20,536 nucleotides of DNA from a virus. The DNA is taken from the IMG/VR virus record IMGVR_UViG_3300042294_002890, positions 1 to 20,536 of that record; one strand, 5' to 3'. Positions 7,942 to 12,984 of this stretch are shown here, in pieces. The notes below the pieces were generated by a model that worked only from the letters and a program-made list of their open reading frames with translations, did no database searches and was not told the DNA's origin. The translations under genes were made by a program, and so were the position numbers. The number at the start of each line of letters is the position of its first letter. The stretch's first letter is position 1.

Positions 7942-8316
7942 TTAAAAAAGATAGGTTTGTTTATTATCAATTGCCAAAGGTTCGGGCTGGTTTGTTTCTA
8001 GTTCGCTTTGTTCGTCGTCGTCATCATTTATCACCTTTGCGGCTTCGATCGCCGCATTTCGACCAATCCATTGGATAGGAGGCGCGATTTTTTCACCGTT
8101 ACTCGTTACGTCGATTTGCTGTTTTGGTAATCCAAAGCGATAAGATAGCCAAAGTTTCAGCGCGTTCGTGTCACCTTGTTGACATTTGTACAAAAGCGCC
8201 TCCCAAATTTTATCCGGCACACATATCGCGTCCATTTGTTCTATCAACTTGATTTCCTGTATTTTAGGTGGCCTACCTGAGTTCGGCCTAGGTCCGCCGC
8301 GTTGTTTCTTTTCCAT
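7942..8316 (-). CDS. Terminase small subunit-like protein
   Basis: 124 residues directly before the large terminase. The N-terminus GGPRPNSGRPPK is a basic, Gly/Pro-rich AT-hook-like segment that is common at the front of small terminases and related packaging proteins. The middle (WEALLYKCQQGDTNALKLWLSYRFGLPKQ) is a helical region typical of these small phage DNA-binding proteins, and the C-terminus is acidic with DDDDEQ. It should recognise the packaging site and recruit the large subunit. The call depends on context and the N-terminal motif. It is the first gene of the leftward operon. Confidence 0.75.
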   Translation of the reverse strand: MEKKQRGGPRPNSGRPPKIQEIKLIEQMDAICVPDKIWEALLYKCQQGDTNALKLWLSYRFGLPKQQIDVTSNGEKIAPPIQWIGRNAAIEAAKVINDDDDEQSELETNQPEPLAIDNKQTYLF

Positions 8317-8336
8317 ATGTTACAAAGGACTGCATT

Positions 8337-8365
8337 AAAAAATAGGTTTATATTGGTTAATCAAA
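8337..8365 (-). promoter_or_regulatory. Possible promoter for the head operon
   Basis: Minus strand TTTG (8365-8362), 17 bases, TATTTTTT (8344-8337), one base off the TAnnTTTG box. It lies about 20 bases upstream of the small terminase ATG in the 163-base divergent gap. The rest of that gap is very AT-rich and holds the rightward promoter. Confidence 0.4.
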
Positions 8366-8418
8366 GTAAAGGTAATTGAAAATAAATAAAAAAAAATAAA
8401 AAATATTATTACAAATAC

Positions 8419-8449
8419 TTGCACATAAGTACAAACCTTTGTACATTTG
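8419..8449 (+). promoter_or_regulatory. Rightward promoter with embedded palindrome, copy 1
   Basis: TTGC (8419-8422), 19 bases, TACATTTG (8442-8449), fitting the Bacteroidota promoter pattern. A perfect inverted repeat GTACAAA-cc-TTTGTAC (8429-8444) overlaps the downstream box, so a bound dimer would block or help the polymerase. Similar cassettes lie at 8596 and 10945. Confidence 0.65.
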
Positions 8450-8479
8450 ATAAACGATAACACTAAAACAAACAACAAA

Positions 8480-8590
8480 ATGGAAACACTACTTATCGAA
8501 ATCGCAACAATTTTCTACTTCGCATCAACTACGGTTTATGTCGTATTAACTGCAAAAAAAAGTAAAAAAATAAATAAAAATATTTTCTAA
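8480..8590 (+). CDS. Small single-helix membrane peptide
   Basis: 36-residue frame (METLLIEIATIFYFASTT...) beginning 30 bases after the promoter box, with the leader ACTAAAACAAACAACAAA that is seen before several genes here. Residues 4-24 are hydrophobic and the tail KKSKKINKN is strongly basic, so an N-out, C-in membrane peptide is plausible. No family recognised. It is the first rightward gene and therefore probably early. Such a short frame could be chance, but the promoter, leader and amphipathic design argue for a real gene. Confidence 0.55.
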   Translation: METLLIEIATIFYFASTTVYVVLTAKKSKKINKNIF

Positions 8591-8595
8591 TTTAC

Positions 8596-8626
8596 TTGAC
8601 TTATATTACAAACCTTTGTACATTTA
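8596..8626 (+). promoter_or_regulatory. Rightward promoter with embedded palindrome, copy 2
   Basis: TTGA (8596-8599), 19 bases, TACATTTA (8619-8626), with inverted repeat TACAAA-cc-TTTGTA (8607-8620) overlapping the downstream box exactly as in copy 1. It lies between the two first small genes. Confidence 0.6.
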
Positions 8627-8660
8627 CATAACAATCACACACACTAAAACACAAAACAAA

Positions 8661-8798
8661 ATGACAACTTCAAACAACAACACAGCAACAAGAAACAACG
8701 AGAACGCAAAAGCCAATATTATCGCGTTCGGCATCATGGCCGTAGTAATAATCCTCGGCGTTATTTATGGAATGCAATTGGACGCAATCGGATATTAA
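8661..8798 (+). CDS. Small single-helix membrane protein
   Basis: 45 residues from the ATG at 8661. An in-frame ATG at 8616 lies inside the promoter box and is rejected. Residues 1-17 are polar (MTTSNNNTATRNNENAK), and residues 18-38 (ANIIAFGIMAVVIILGVIYG) form one clear membrane helix. The leader ACTAAAACACAAAACAAA precedes the start. No family recognised. Together with its two membrane neighbours it may act early at the host membrane, for example in superinfection exclusion, but nothing in the sequence proves this. Confidence 0.7.
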   Translation: MTTSNNNTATRNNENAKANIIAFGIMAVVIILGVIYGMQLDAIGY

Positions 8799-8800
8799 TT

Positions 8801-8893
8801 ATGAAAACTTTGCTACAAATCATTTACACAATTATCGCATTTAGTCCAATCTTATTTTTGGGTTACTTGCTAGGCTTAACACTACTTAAATAA
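8801..8893 (+). CDS. 30-residue hydrophobic peptide
   Basis: Frame of 30 codons beginning 2 bases after the previous stop. MKTLLQIIYTIIAFSPILFL and the remaining residues are hydrophobic almost throughout, with Lys near both ends. It is likely a single membrane helix and is probably translated by coupling with the gene before it. It is the third consecutive membrane peptide. No family recognised. Confidence 0.5.
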   Translation: MKTLLQIIYTIIAFSPILFLGYLLGLTLLK

Positions 8894-8922
8894 ACACAAA
8901 CAATACTAAAACACTACACAAA

Positions 8923-9189
8923 ATGACTAATTCACTCGCTTACTTAGACGCAAAATCAAAATCCATAGTTTGGGCCGCATACGCTGAACACTTCGCGGGC
9001 GAAGAAATCCAAGAAGAAGGCTTCAACATCAATAGTGGAAACGTTTACCTAGCCTTGGAAAACGGCGTTACAATCGCTAGCGCGTTCGGTCAATCGGTTG
9101 AATTTTACGTTTACGATTTTGACAATGACGACGAATTCGCCTTTGAATCAATAGACGAATTAAACCAGCATTTAAATACTAGATATTAA
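8923..9189 (+). CDS. Acidic protein of unknown function
   Basis: 88 residues, strongly acidic, with a DFDNDDEFAFESIDELNQ stretch at about 65-82. Aromatic and beta-rich in the middle (NVYLALENGVTIASAFGQSVEFYVYDF). There is no Cys and no membrane segment. The leader ACTAAAACACTACACAAA supports the ATG at 8923. The strong acidity recalls phage inhibitors that mimic DNA, but no such family is recognised and this remains a guess. Confidence 0.75.
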   Translation: MTNSLAYLDAKSKSIVWAAYAEHFAGEEIQEEGFNINSGNVYLALENGVTIASAFGQSVEFYVYDFDNDDEFAFESIDELNQHLNTRY

Positions 9190-9211
9190 TCAACACTAAA
9201 CAGCACACAAA

Positions 9212-9727
9212 ATGAAAACGGTATTTAATTCAAACACTCAATTGGCCCAAACTTTTGCGATTCAATCACAAAGCCACGGCCGCACAAAGTCAATGTTTTT
9301 CGAATATGGCACGGCCTATTCCTACGGTTATCACTATATAGGAGCAAAGTTCGTAACGGCTAACAACGGGGAAAAAGTTTGCTTTGTTAATTCAAGATAT
9401 TATAGCCCAACGACTGCAAAACATTGCGGCCAACTTTGGAACGCAATCCCCGACGGTATAAAAGTTTTTCGGGTTCCTTTGCCGCGTGTTTTTGACTTGG
9501 ATCAATTACCTACAATTATCAAAGTAATGACCGAACAAGCGGAAGGCTATTTATTTAAACAATTAACAGCTAGAAAAAACACGGTTAATTTTTATATCGC
9601 TAACAACTTGATAAGCGATATAAAAGAAATCAGCGAGCTATTTGGGCTAAATGTTCCTAGAAATTGGGACTTCAAAAACTACGAACAAGCAAGACAAAAA
9701 ATATATACAATTCAAAACGCGGCATAA
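9212..9727 (+). CDS. Unknown protein with SYGYH ... YSPTTAKH motif
   Basis: 171 residues. Two conserved-looking blocks, AYSYGYHYIGAKF (about 34-46) and CFVNSRYYSPTTAKHCGQL (57-75), match a family of unknown function found in many phages and plasmids, in which an N-terminal beta region holds 'YG.HF' and 'YS.TT..H'. The C-terminal half is helical. I do not know the activity. It has a leader similar to that of its neighbours and overlaps nothing; the next gene begins 1 base after its stop. Confidence 0.8.
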   Translation: MKTVFNSNTQLAQTFAIQSQSHGRTKSMFFEYGTAYSYGYHYIGAKFVTANNGEKVCFVNSRYYSPTTAKHCGQLWNAIPDGIKVFRVPLPRVFDLDQLPTIIKVMTEQAEGYLFKQLTARKNTVNFYIANNLISDIKEISELFGLNVPRNWDFKNYEQARQKIYTIQNAA

Positions 9728-9728
9728 T

Positions 9729-9962
9729 ATGAAACGAATAAACAACGACGTAAACGGGAACCCTAGATTTGTAGTTCATTTTTACGACCTATTAAACGAC
9801 GGCGAAGGCGAAGGCCTTACTATTTTAGAAAAGTTTGATCTAGTGGTAAAAAAGTCCCGTAAAGTAGGCGGTAAAATGTACCGTGGTAAAGATTTTGGTG
9901 GCGGGATTGTGTTCCAATCGTACGACATTCAAACAACAATAAACAAAGCAAAGGGGATTTAA
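9729..9962 (+). CDS. Small unknown protein
   Basis: 77 residues from the ATG at 9729, one base after the previous stop. An in-frame ATG at 9651 would overlap the preceding gene by 77 bases and is rejected. The sequence is basic in the middle (VVKKSRKVGGKMYRGKDFGGG). No family recognised. Its stop codon lies within the loop of a terminator hairpin. Confidence 0.65.
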   Translation: MKRINNDVNGNPRFVVHFYDLLNDGEGEGLTILEKFDLVVKKSRKVGGKMYRGKDFGGGIVFQSYDIQTTINKAKGI

Positions 9963-9975
9963 TTCCCCTTTTTTT
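9950..9975 (+). terminator. Rho-independent terminator over a stop codon
   Basis: AAAGGGGA / TCCCCTTT stem of 8 bp, loop TTTAAT, then four further T. The stop codon of the 9729 gene is in the loop, so a translating ribosome would cover the hairpin and could couple translation to read-through. Confidence 0.75.
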
Positions 9976-9995
9976 CAACCCTAGACAAAAACAAA

Positions 9996-10184
9996 ATGAA
10001 AACGCCTTTATTTTCAATCCACTCAATTAAAGCGCTCGAAAATCGGGCCTTTTCCGTGTTCCGCGCAAATATTGAGAACACGCCCGAAAAATTAGAATTA
10101 GCTAAAAATCTTTATCCTAGTTCGCATTATTATTTTGAATTTCATTTTAACCCGATTTCGGTAAATGTAATTTTCGGCGGTTAA
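9996..10184 (+). CDS. Small unknown protein
   Basis: 62 residues beginning 20 bases after the preceding terminator, with leader ACAAAAACAAA. Sequence MKTPLFSIHSIKALENRAFS, then a helical middle and an aromatic, beta-like end (YYFEFHFNPISVNVIFGG). No family recognised. It is enclosed between two terminator hairpins, each lying on a stop codon, so its expression should depend on read-through or an unseen promoter. Confidence 0.6.
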   Translation: MKTPLFSIHSIKALENRAFSVFRANIENTPEKLELAKNLYPSSHYYFEFHFNPISVNVIFGG

Positions 10185-10198
10185 TAAACCGCTTTTTT
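10177..10198 (+). terminator. Rho-independent terminator over a stop codon
   Basis: GCGGTT / AACCGC stem, loop AATA, then TTTTTT. The TAA of the 9996 gene is in the stem and loop boundary (10182-10184), the same arrangement as at 9950. Confidence 0.75.
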
Positions 10199-10200
10199 CT

Positions 10201-10243
10201 AGCCACTTTGGAACATTGGGCGGGCTCGTTTCCCGCCGTGGCT
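10201..10243 (+). promoter_or_regulatory. Two-storey RNA hairpin in the leader of the 10276 gene
   Basis: AGCCAC (10201-10206) pairs with GTGGCT (10238-10243), and inside it GGCGGG (10219-10224) pairs with CCCGCC (10232-10237). The two 3' arms are adjacent, so the stems can stack, leaving a 12-base bulge on one side only. No T-run follows, so it is not a plain terminator. It lies 32 bases upstream of the next ATG. Confidence 0.55.
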
Positions 10244-10275
10244 TCTATTTATTACTAACTTAAAAAACTTATAAA

Positions 10276-10464
10276 ATGGTCGACCTATTCGAATATCCTG
10301 AACAATGGCCCGCTAATTTGCGGGCTATTTTGGCGCATTACATGGCAAAGGAACAAACCTATACTAATCTAATACGACTTGAAAACGAATTATTTAAAAT
10401 AGGCTATTCAATTGAGTACGGTTTAGATTGTGTCGCGTATAACTTGCAAAAAATACAGCCTTAA
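10276..10464 (+). CDS. Small unknown protein
   Basis: 62 residues: YPEQWPANLRAILAHYM, then LENELFKIGYSIEYGLD and a terminal VAYNLQKIQP. The P-x-W-P-x2-L-x2-I-L and G-Y-x-I-E-Y-x-L-D pattern is one I recognise from small proteins near replication genes of Bacteroidota plasmids and phages, with no known function. It follows the two-storey hairpin leader and is the last gene before the repeat array. Confidence 0.7.
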   Translation: MVDLFEYPEQWPANLRAILAHYMAKEQTYTNLIRLENELFKIGYSIEYGLDCVAYNLQKIQP

Positions 10465-10571
10465 ATTAAGCGTTTTAACACGTTTAAATTTTAGCGTATA
10501 GATTACCACTAATAAAAATTTATCTCTTTACCACGGGCTTAAAAATAGCCTAATTAACCAAGCGCACAAAC

Positions 10572-10929
10572 GTAGTATAAAACAAAACCACTGGACGAAA
10601 CCAAAAGCAGTAGTATAAAACAAAATTAGTAGTGGAAACACGAGGAAAAATTAGAGCGCTGATCTGTAGTATAAAACAAAATAAGTAGTGGAAAAAATAA
10701 CCGGTTCGAACCGGTTCCAAAATTGAAAACCCAAACCAACTAGACGAAAACAAAATGAGTAGACGAAAACATAAACAGCGCCGCAATCTAGTGGAAAACA
10801 AAACCAGTAGTGGAAAACAAAATCCGTAGTGGAAAATAAAATTTCTCAGCCGCTAGTGGAAATTAAAACCGCTAGTGGAAATTAAAACCACTCAAACAAA
10901 AAAAATACCGCTGGTGGAAAACAAAAATA
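10572..10929 (+). repeat. Array of 14 degenerate 19-bp repeats
   Basis: Units in the form STAG-NNN-AAAACAAAA-N3, for example GTAGTGGAAAACAAAATCC. They begin at 10572, 10591, 10610, 10629, 10666, 10685, 10740, 10759, 10788, 10807, 10826, 10853, 10872 and 10911. Within each block the units are exactly 19 bp apart (blocks of 4, 2, 2, 3, 2 and 1). The core triplet has only three forms: TAT, ACG or TGG. The 107 bases before the array (10465-10571) and the 73 after it show no gene. The design fits iterons bound by a protein, as in an origin, a partition site or a control region. Confidence 0.85.
10699..10716. repeat. 18-bp perfect palindrome inside the repeat array
   Basis: AACCGGTTCGAACCGGTT reads the same on both strands. 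It abuts repeat unit 6 and is much richer in G and C than its surroundings. It is a likely dimer-binding site or cruciform seed in the middle of the array. Confidence 0.75.
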
Positions 10930-10944
10930 AATTTTACAATTCAC

Positions 10945-10977
10945 TTGCAATTAATTATACAGAAGTTTGTACATTTA
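10945..10977 (+). promoter_or_regulatory. Rightward promoter with degenerate palindrome, copy 3
   Basis: TTGC (10945-10948), 21 bases, TACATTTA (10970-10977). The palindrome is decayed (TACAgaagTTTGTA, 10958-10971), but the right arm and the box match copies 1 and 2. It lies just after the repeat array and should drive the genes from 11003. Confidence 0.55.
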
Positions 10978-11002
10978 CATCACACTAAAACACACACAAA
11001 AA

Positions 11003-11242
11003 ATGCTAAAAGATCACCACTTTATTTTTGAGCAATCGGGATTCAGTCTCGAGCTTGAATCTTTCGAGAACGAAGGAATTGTTCTTGACCTTTATTTCGG
11101 TAATGGAAAATCGCTCACGCTAGAACTTTACGACTGTTTAACAGAAAAATTCTCTGACCATTACCGCACGATTTGTGCAATTCTTGATCCTTTTATTATT
11201 GAACAATTAGAAAACAACGTACAATTATGCTTTACGAAATGA
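11003..11242 (+). CDS. Small unknown protein
   Basis: 79 residues from the ATG at 11003. An in-frame ATG at 10967 lies in the promoter box and is rejected. The sequence alternates short beta-like segments (FSLELESFENEGIVLDLYF, SLTLELYD) with an acidic C-terminal helix. It carries the leader ACTAAAACACACACAAAAA. It is the first gene after the repeat array and overlaps the next gene as ATGA. Position suggests an early regulatory or replication role; no family recognised. Confidence 0.7.
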   Translation: MLKDHHFIFEQSGFSLELESFENEGIVLDLYFGNGKSLTLELYDCLTEKFSDHYRTICAILDPFIIEQLENNVQLCFTK

Positions 11243-11421
11243 TGACCGCCACAGAATACGGAGTATTGCGTGGCTTTAGCGAAAAATCAACAAGAGTTCA
11301 CCAGATCATCCGGTCTGGAGTTAATCCGCCCGAGTGGGTGCATCCGCCTAGAAAGCTAGGAAATCAATGGGTAGTTTTTGTTTCAACTGAATGGATAGAA
11401 AATGGTAGAGGAAATAATTGA
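11239..11421 (+). CDS. Putative excisionase/MerR-like HTH protein
   Basis: 60 residues from the ATG at 11239, which overlaps the previous stop as ATGA (an earlier in-frame ATG at 11227 is less likely). TATEYGVLRGFSEKSTRVHQ followed by an IIRSG turn and PRKLGNQWVVFVSTEWIENG follows the plan of small winged HTH_17/excisionase-type proteins: 'T..EYA...G.S...V...I..G', then a beta wing ending in 'W.I'. It would bind DNA. As the nearest regulatory-type protein to the repeat array it is a candidate binder of the array or of the promoter palindromes. Confidence 0.6.
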   Translation: MMTATEYGVLRGFSEKSTRVHQIIRSGVNPPEWVHPPRKLGNQWVVFVSTEWIENGRGNN

Positions 11422-11572
11422 GCAATGGATTCTCGAGAACTACGGAAAACTAGCCAATAGTGAAAAATTCGAGATAATGAAAACCTTCGAATTGTACTGG
11501 GATCAATTTAATTTCCCATACGCTGAGATTAAAACGCTAAAAAAATACCCACCCCCCCCCTTTTTTCCCTAG
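11402..11572 (+). CDS. 56-residue unknown protein ending in a C-tract-encoded proline tail
   Basis: ATG at 11402, inside the end of the preceding gene (20-base overlap), TAG at 11572. MVEEIIEQWILENYGKLANS and KFEIMKTFELYWDQFNFPY look like a compact helical protein with strong coding character. The last residues, KYPPPPFFP, are encoded by TACCC-A-CCCCCCCCC-TTTTTT, the first of the C-tract motifs. A change in the number of C would shift the frame of the tail. Whether the tail matters or the frame simply runs into the control motif cannot be told. No family recognised. Confidence 0.65.
   Translation: MVEEIIEQWILENYGKLANSEKFEIMKTFELYWDQFNFPYAEIKTLKKYPPPPFFP
11546..11566 (+). repeat. C-tract motif 1 (C9)
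   Basis: TACCC, A, nine C, then six T, ending 35 bases upstream of the ERF gene. First of four intergenic or gene-end copies (others at 12739, 13712 and 16184). Confidence 0.75.
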
Positions 11573-11601
11573 TAAAAAACAATAAAAAAAACACGAAACA
11601 C

Positions 11602-12135
11602 ATGAAAGAACTAATTTTAATCCAATCCGAGCTGAAAGCTCCAAAGAACCAGTTTAACGCTTTCGGAAAATACAAATACCGTTCTGTAGAGGATATTCTC
11701 GAAGCGGTTAAACCTTTGCTTCTAAAGTACGAATGCACTTTGACTATTGAGGACGAAGTAAAAGAGGTTGGCGGTCTTGTCTTCATAGAAGCTACCGCAT
11801 CGATTCAGATAGATAAAGAAGGCAGAACAGAAGGCCGAGCGGTAACGGCTCAAGCCGGTATAGACATCAACCGCAAAGGAATGGATGTTGCGCAGTCGTA
11901 CGGAAGCTCATCGAGTTATGCTCGAAAATATGCGCTAAATGGTCTTTTCCTCATCGATGATACAAAAGACCCAGATTCCACGAATGATCATGGTGGTAAA
12001 AAAGAGGAGTTAAATCCTTCGCACGTAAAGTGGAACGGAGCAAAAGATTCTCTAGCTAGTGGAAAAGTTACGCTAGAGCAAATTAAGTCGGTATATATTT
12101 TAACAGCACAAAACGAAAAACTATTATTATCATGA
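11602..12135 (+). CDS. ERF-family single-strand annealing protein
   Basis: 177 residues. The family signature is complete: FGKYKYRSVEDILEAVKPLL (21-40), beta strands to about residue 85, then KGMDVAQSYGSSSSYARKYA (92-111) and LFLIDDTKDPDS. ERF proteins form rings or helices on single-stranded DNA and anneal complementary strands in phage recombination. The C-terminal 40 residues are variable, as usual. The stop overlaps the nuclease start as ATGA, so annealing protein and nuclease are made together, like the Red beta/exo pair. It follows a C-tract motif and an A-rich leader. Confidence 0.92.
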   Translation: MKELILIQSELKAPKNQFNAFGKYKYRSVEDILEAVKPLLLKYECTLTIEDEVKEVGGLVFIEATASIQIDKEGRTEGRAVTAQAGIDINRKGMDVAQSYGSSSSYARKYALNGLFLIDDTKDPDSTNDHGGKKEELNPSHVKWNGAKDSLASGKVTLEQIKSVYILTAQNEKLLLS

Positions 12136-12731
12136 ACTTTAAATGTAGAGCAAGCGCACTTGGTCATTTGATGACTAACGCTAGAAGTAAAACAGAAACT
12201 TTGTCTCAAACGACAAAAAGCTACTTACACGAATGGTACAAAGAGCAGATTTACGGCGTAAAAAAGCAAATTAAGTCAAAGTACATCGAAAAAGGTTTGG
12301 CTTTGGAAGATCAGGCTATCGAGTTTTACTCGGTAGCTATGGAAAAGGACTTCATGATTAAAAATCTAGAACATTTTGAGGACGATTTCTTTAAAGGAAC
12401 TCCAGATTGTTTCCACGAAGGAATAGTCTATGACTTTAAAACCTCGTGGGACTGCTTTACTTTCCCTCTGTTCGACGATCAGCCTGATAATGGGTACTTC
12501 TATCAACTGCAAGTTTATATGCATCTGACGGGCTTAAAAAAGGCTAAGTTGGTTTACACGCTTCAAGACACTCCAGAATTCTTGACTTACGAGGAACCGG
12601 TAAGCTACGCGCACGTGGAAAACAAGTTCAGAATCAAGGAATTTGACATCGATTACGATCCAGAAGTGATTGAAACTGCGAAAGCAAAAGTTTTGGAATG
12701 TAGAGAATATTTAAAAGGAATCTTGGTATAG
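12132..12731 (+). CDS. PD-(D/E)XK exonuclease, YqaJ/Cas4-like
   Basis: 199 residues. Catalytic pattern: KGLALEDQAIEFY (helix with Glu59/Glu64), GTPD (Asp92), then VYDFKTS with Asp101 and Lys103, and the downstream YFYQLQVYMHLTG helix with Gln125, the usual order in YqaJ/lambda-exo-type nucleases. It probably resects double-stranded ends to single strands for its partner ERF, with which it overlaps by 4 bases. The four-cysteine cluster of Cas4 is absent, so a Cas4-type iron-sulfur nuclease is unlikely. A C-tract motif follows its stop. Confidence 0.85.
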   Translation: MNFKCRASALGHLMTNARSKTETLSQTTKSYLHEWYKEQIYGVKKQIKSKYIEKGLALEDQAIEFYSVAMEKDFMIKNLEHFEDDFFKGTPDCFHEGIVYDFKTSWDCFTFPLFDDQPDNGYFYQLQVYMHLTGLKKAKLVYTLQDTPEFLTYEEPVSYAHVENKFRIKEFDIDYDPEVIETAKAKVLECREYLKGILV

Positions 12732-12738
12732 AAAATCT

Positions 12739-12753
12739 TACCCCACCCCCCCC
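12739..12753 (+). repeat. C-tract motif 2 (C8)
   Basis: TACCCC, A, eight C, then ATATTAAATACTAG, ending 18 bases before the ATG at 12772. It lies wholly in the 40-base gap after the nuclease gene. Confidence 0.75.
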
Positions 12754-12771
12754 ATATTAAATACTAGACAA

Positions 12772-12984
12772 ATGACACATAAAGAAAAAGCAATAGAAAT
12801 TTATACTAAAATGTTTAATGAAATTTATAACTCTCATTCAACTGATTTTGTAGTAAGGCAATGCGCTTTAATAGCAGTAAATGAGATAATTAATTCCAAT
12901 CCTCATTCAAATCCTTTAAATACTGAAGTGTATTCAACAATGGATTGGTGGCACGAAGTTAAACAAGAACTAGAAAAACTATGA
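12772..12984 (+). CDS. Small conserved-type phage protein
   Basis: 70 residues: KEKAIEIYTKMFNEIY, RQCALIAVNEIINSNP and a terminal WWHEVKQELEKL. A helix with A-L-I-x-V-x-E-I-I followed by a W-x-E-V-K-x-E-L-E-K-L end is a pattern I recognise in small proteins of Bacteroidota phages, with no known function. It is wholly helical and could bind another protein. Its stop overlaps the next start as ATGA, so it is coupled to the HTH protein. Confidence 0.75.
   Translation: MTHKEKAIEIYTKMFNEIYNSHSTDFVVRQCALIAVNEIINSNPHSNPLNTEVYSTMDWWHEVKQELEKL

Noticed and set aside
10550-10801. Open minus-strand frame through the 19-bp repeat array
   Set aside because: The frame is open because the T-rich complement of the repeats has few stops; its product is a low-complexity F/L/R string with no start signal or neighbour in phase.
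10754-10828. 24-residue basic peptide frame (MSRRKHKQRRNLVENK...) inside the array
   Set aside because: It lies wholly on repeat units 7-10 and its frame follows from the repeat sequence; there is no separate leader, although the basic content is curious.
10572-10929. CRISPR array
   Set aside because: Repeats are 19 bp, mostly back to back and degenerate, with no unique spacers of constant length and no cas genes.
10572-10929. CsrA-type binding sites, because of repeated GGA
   Set aside because: Six of the 14 units lack GGA in the core, and CsrA is generally absent from Bacteroidota.
12132-12731. Cas4 as name for the PD-(D/E)XK nuclease
   Set aside because: The cysteine cluster of Cas4 is missing and the gene is coupled to ERF, so a YqaJ/lambda-exo-type recombination nuclease fits better.
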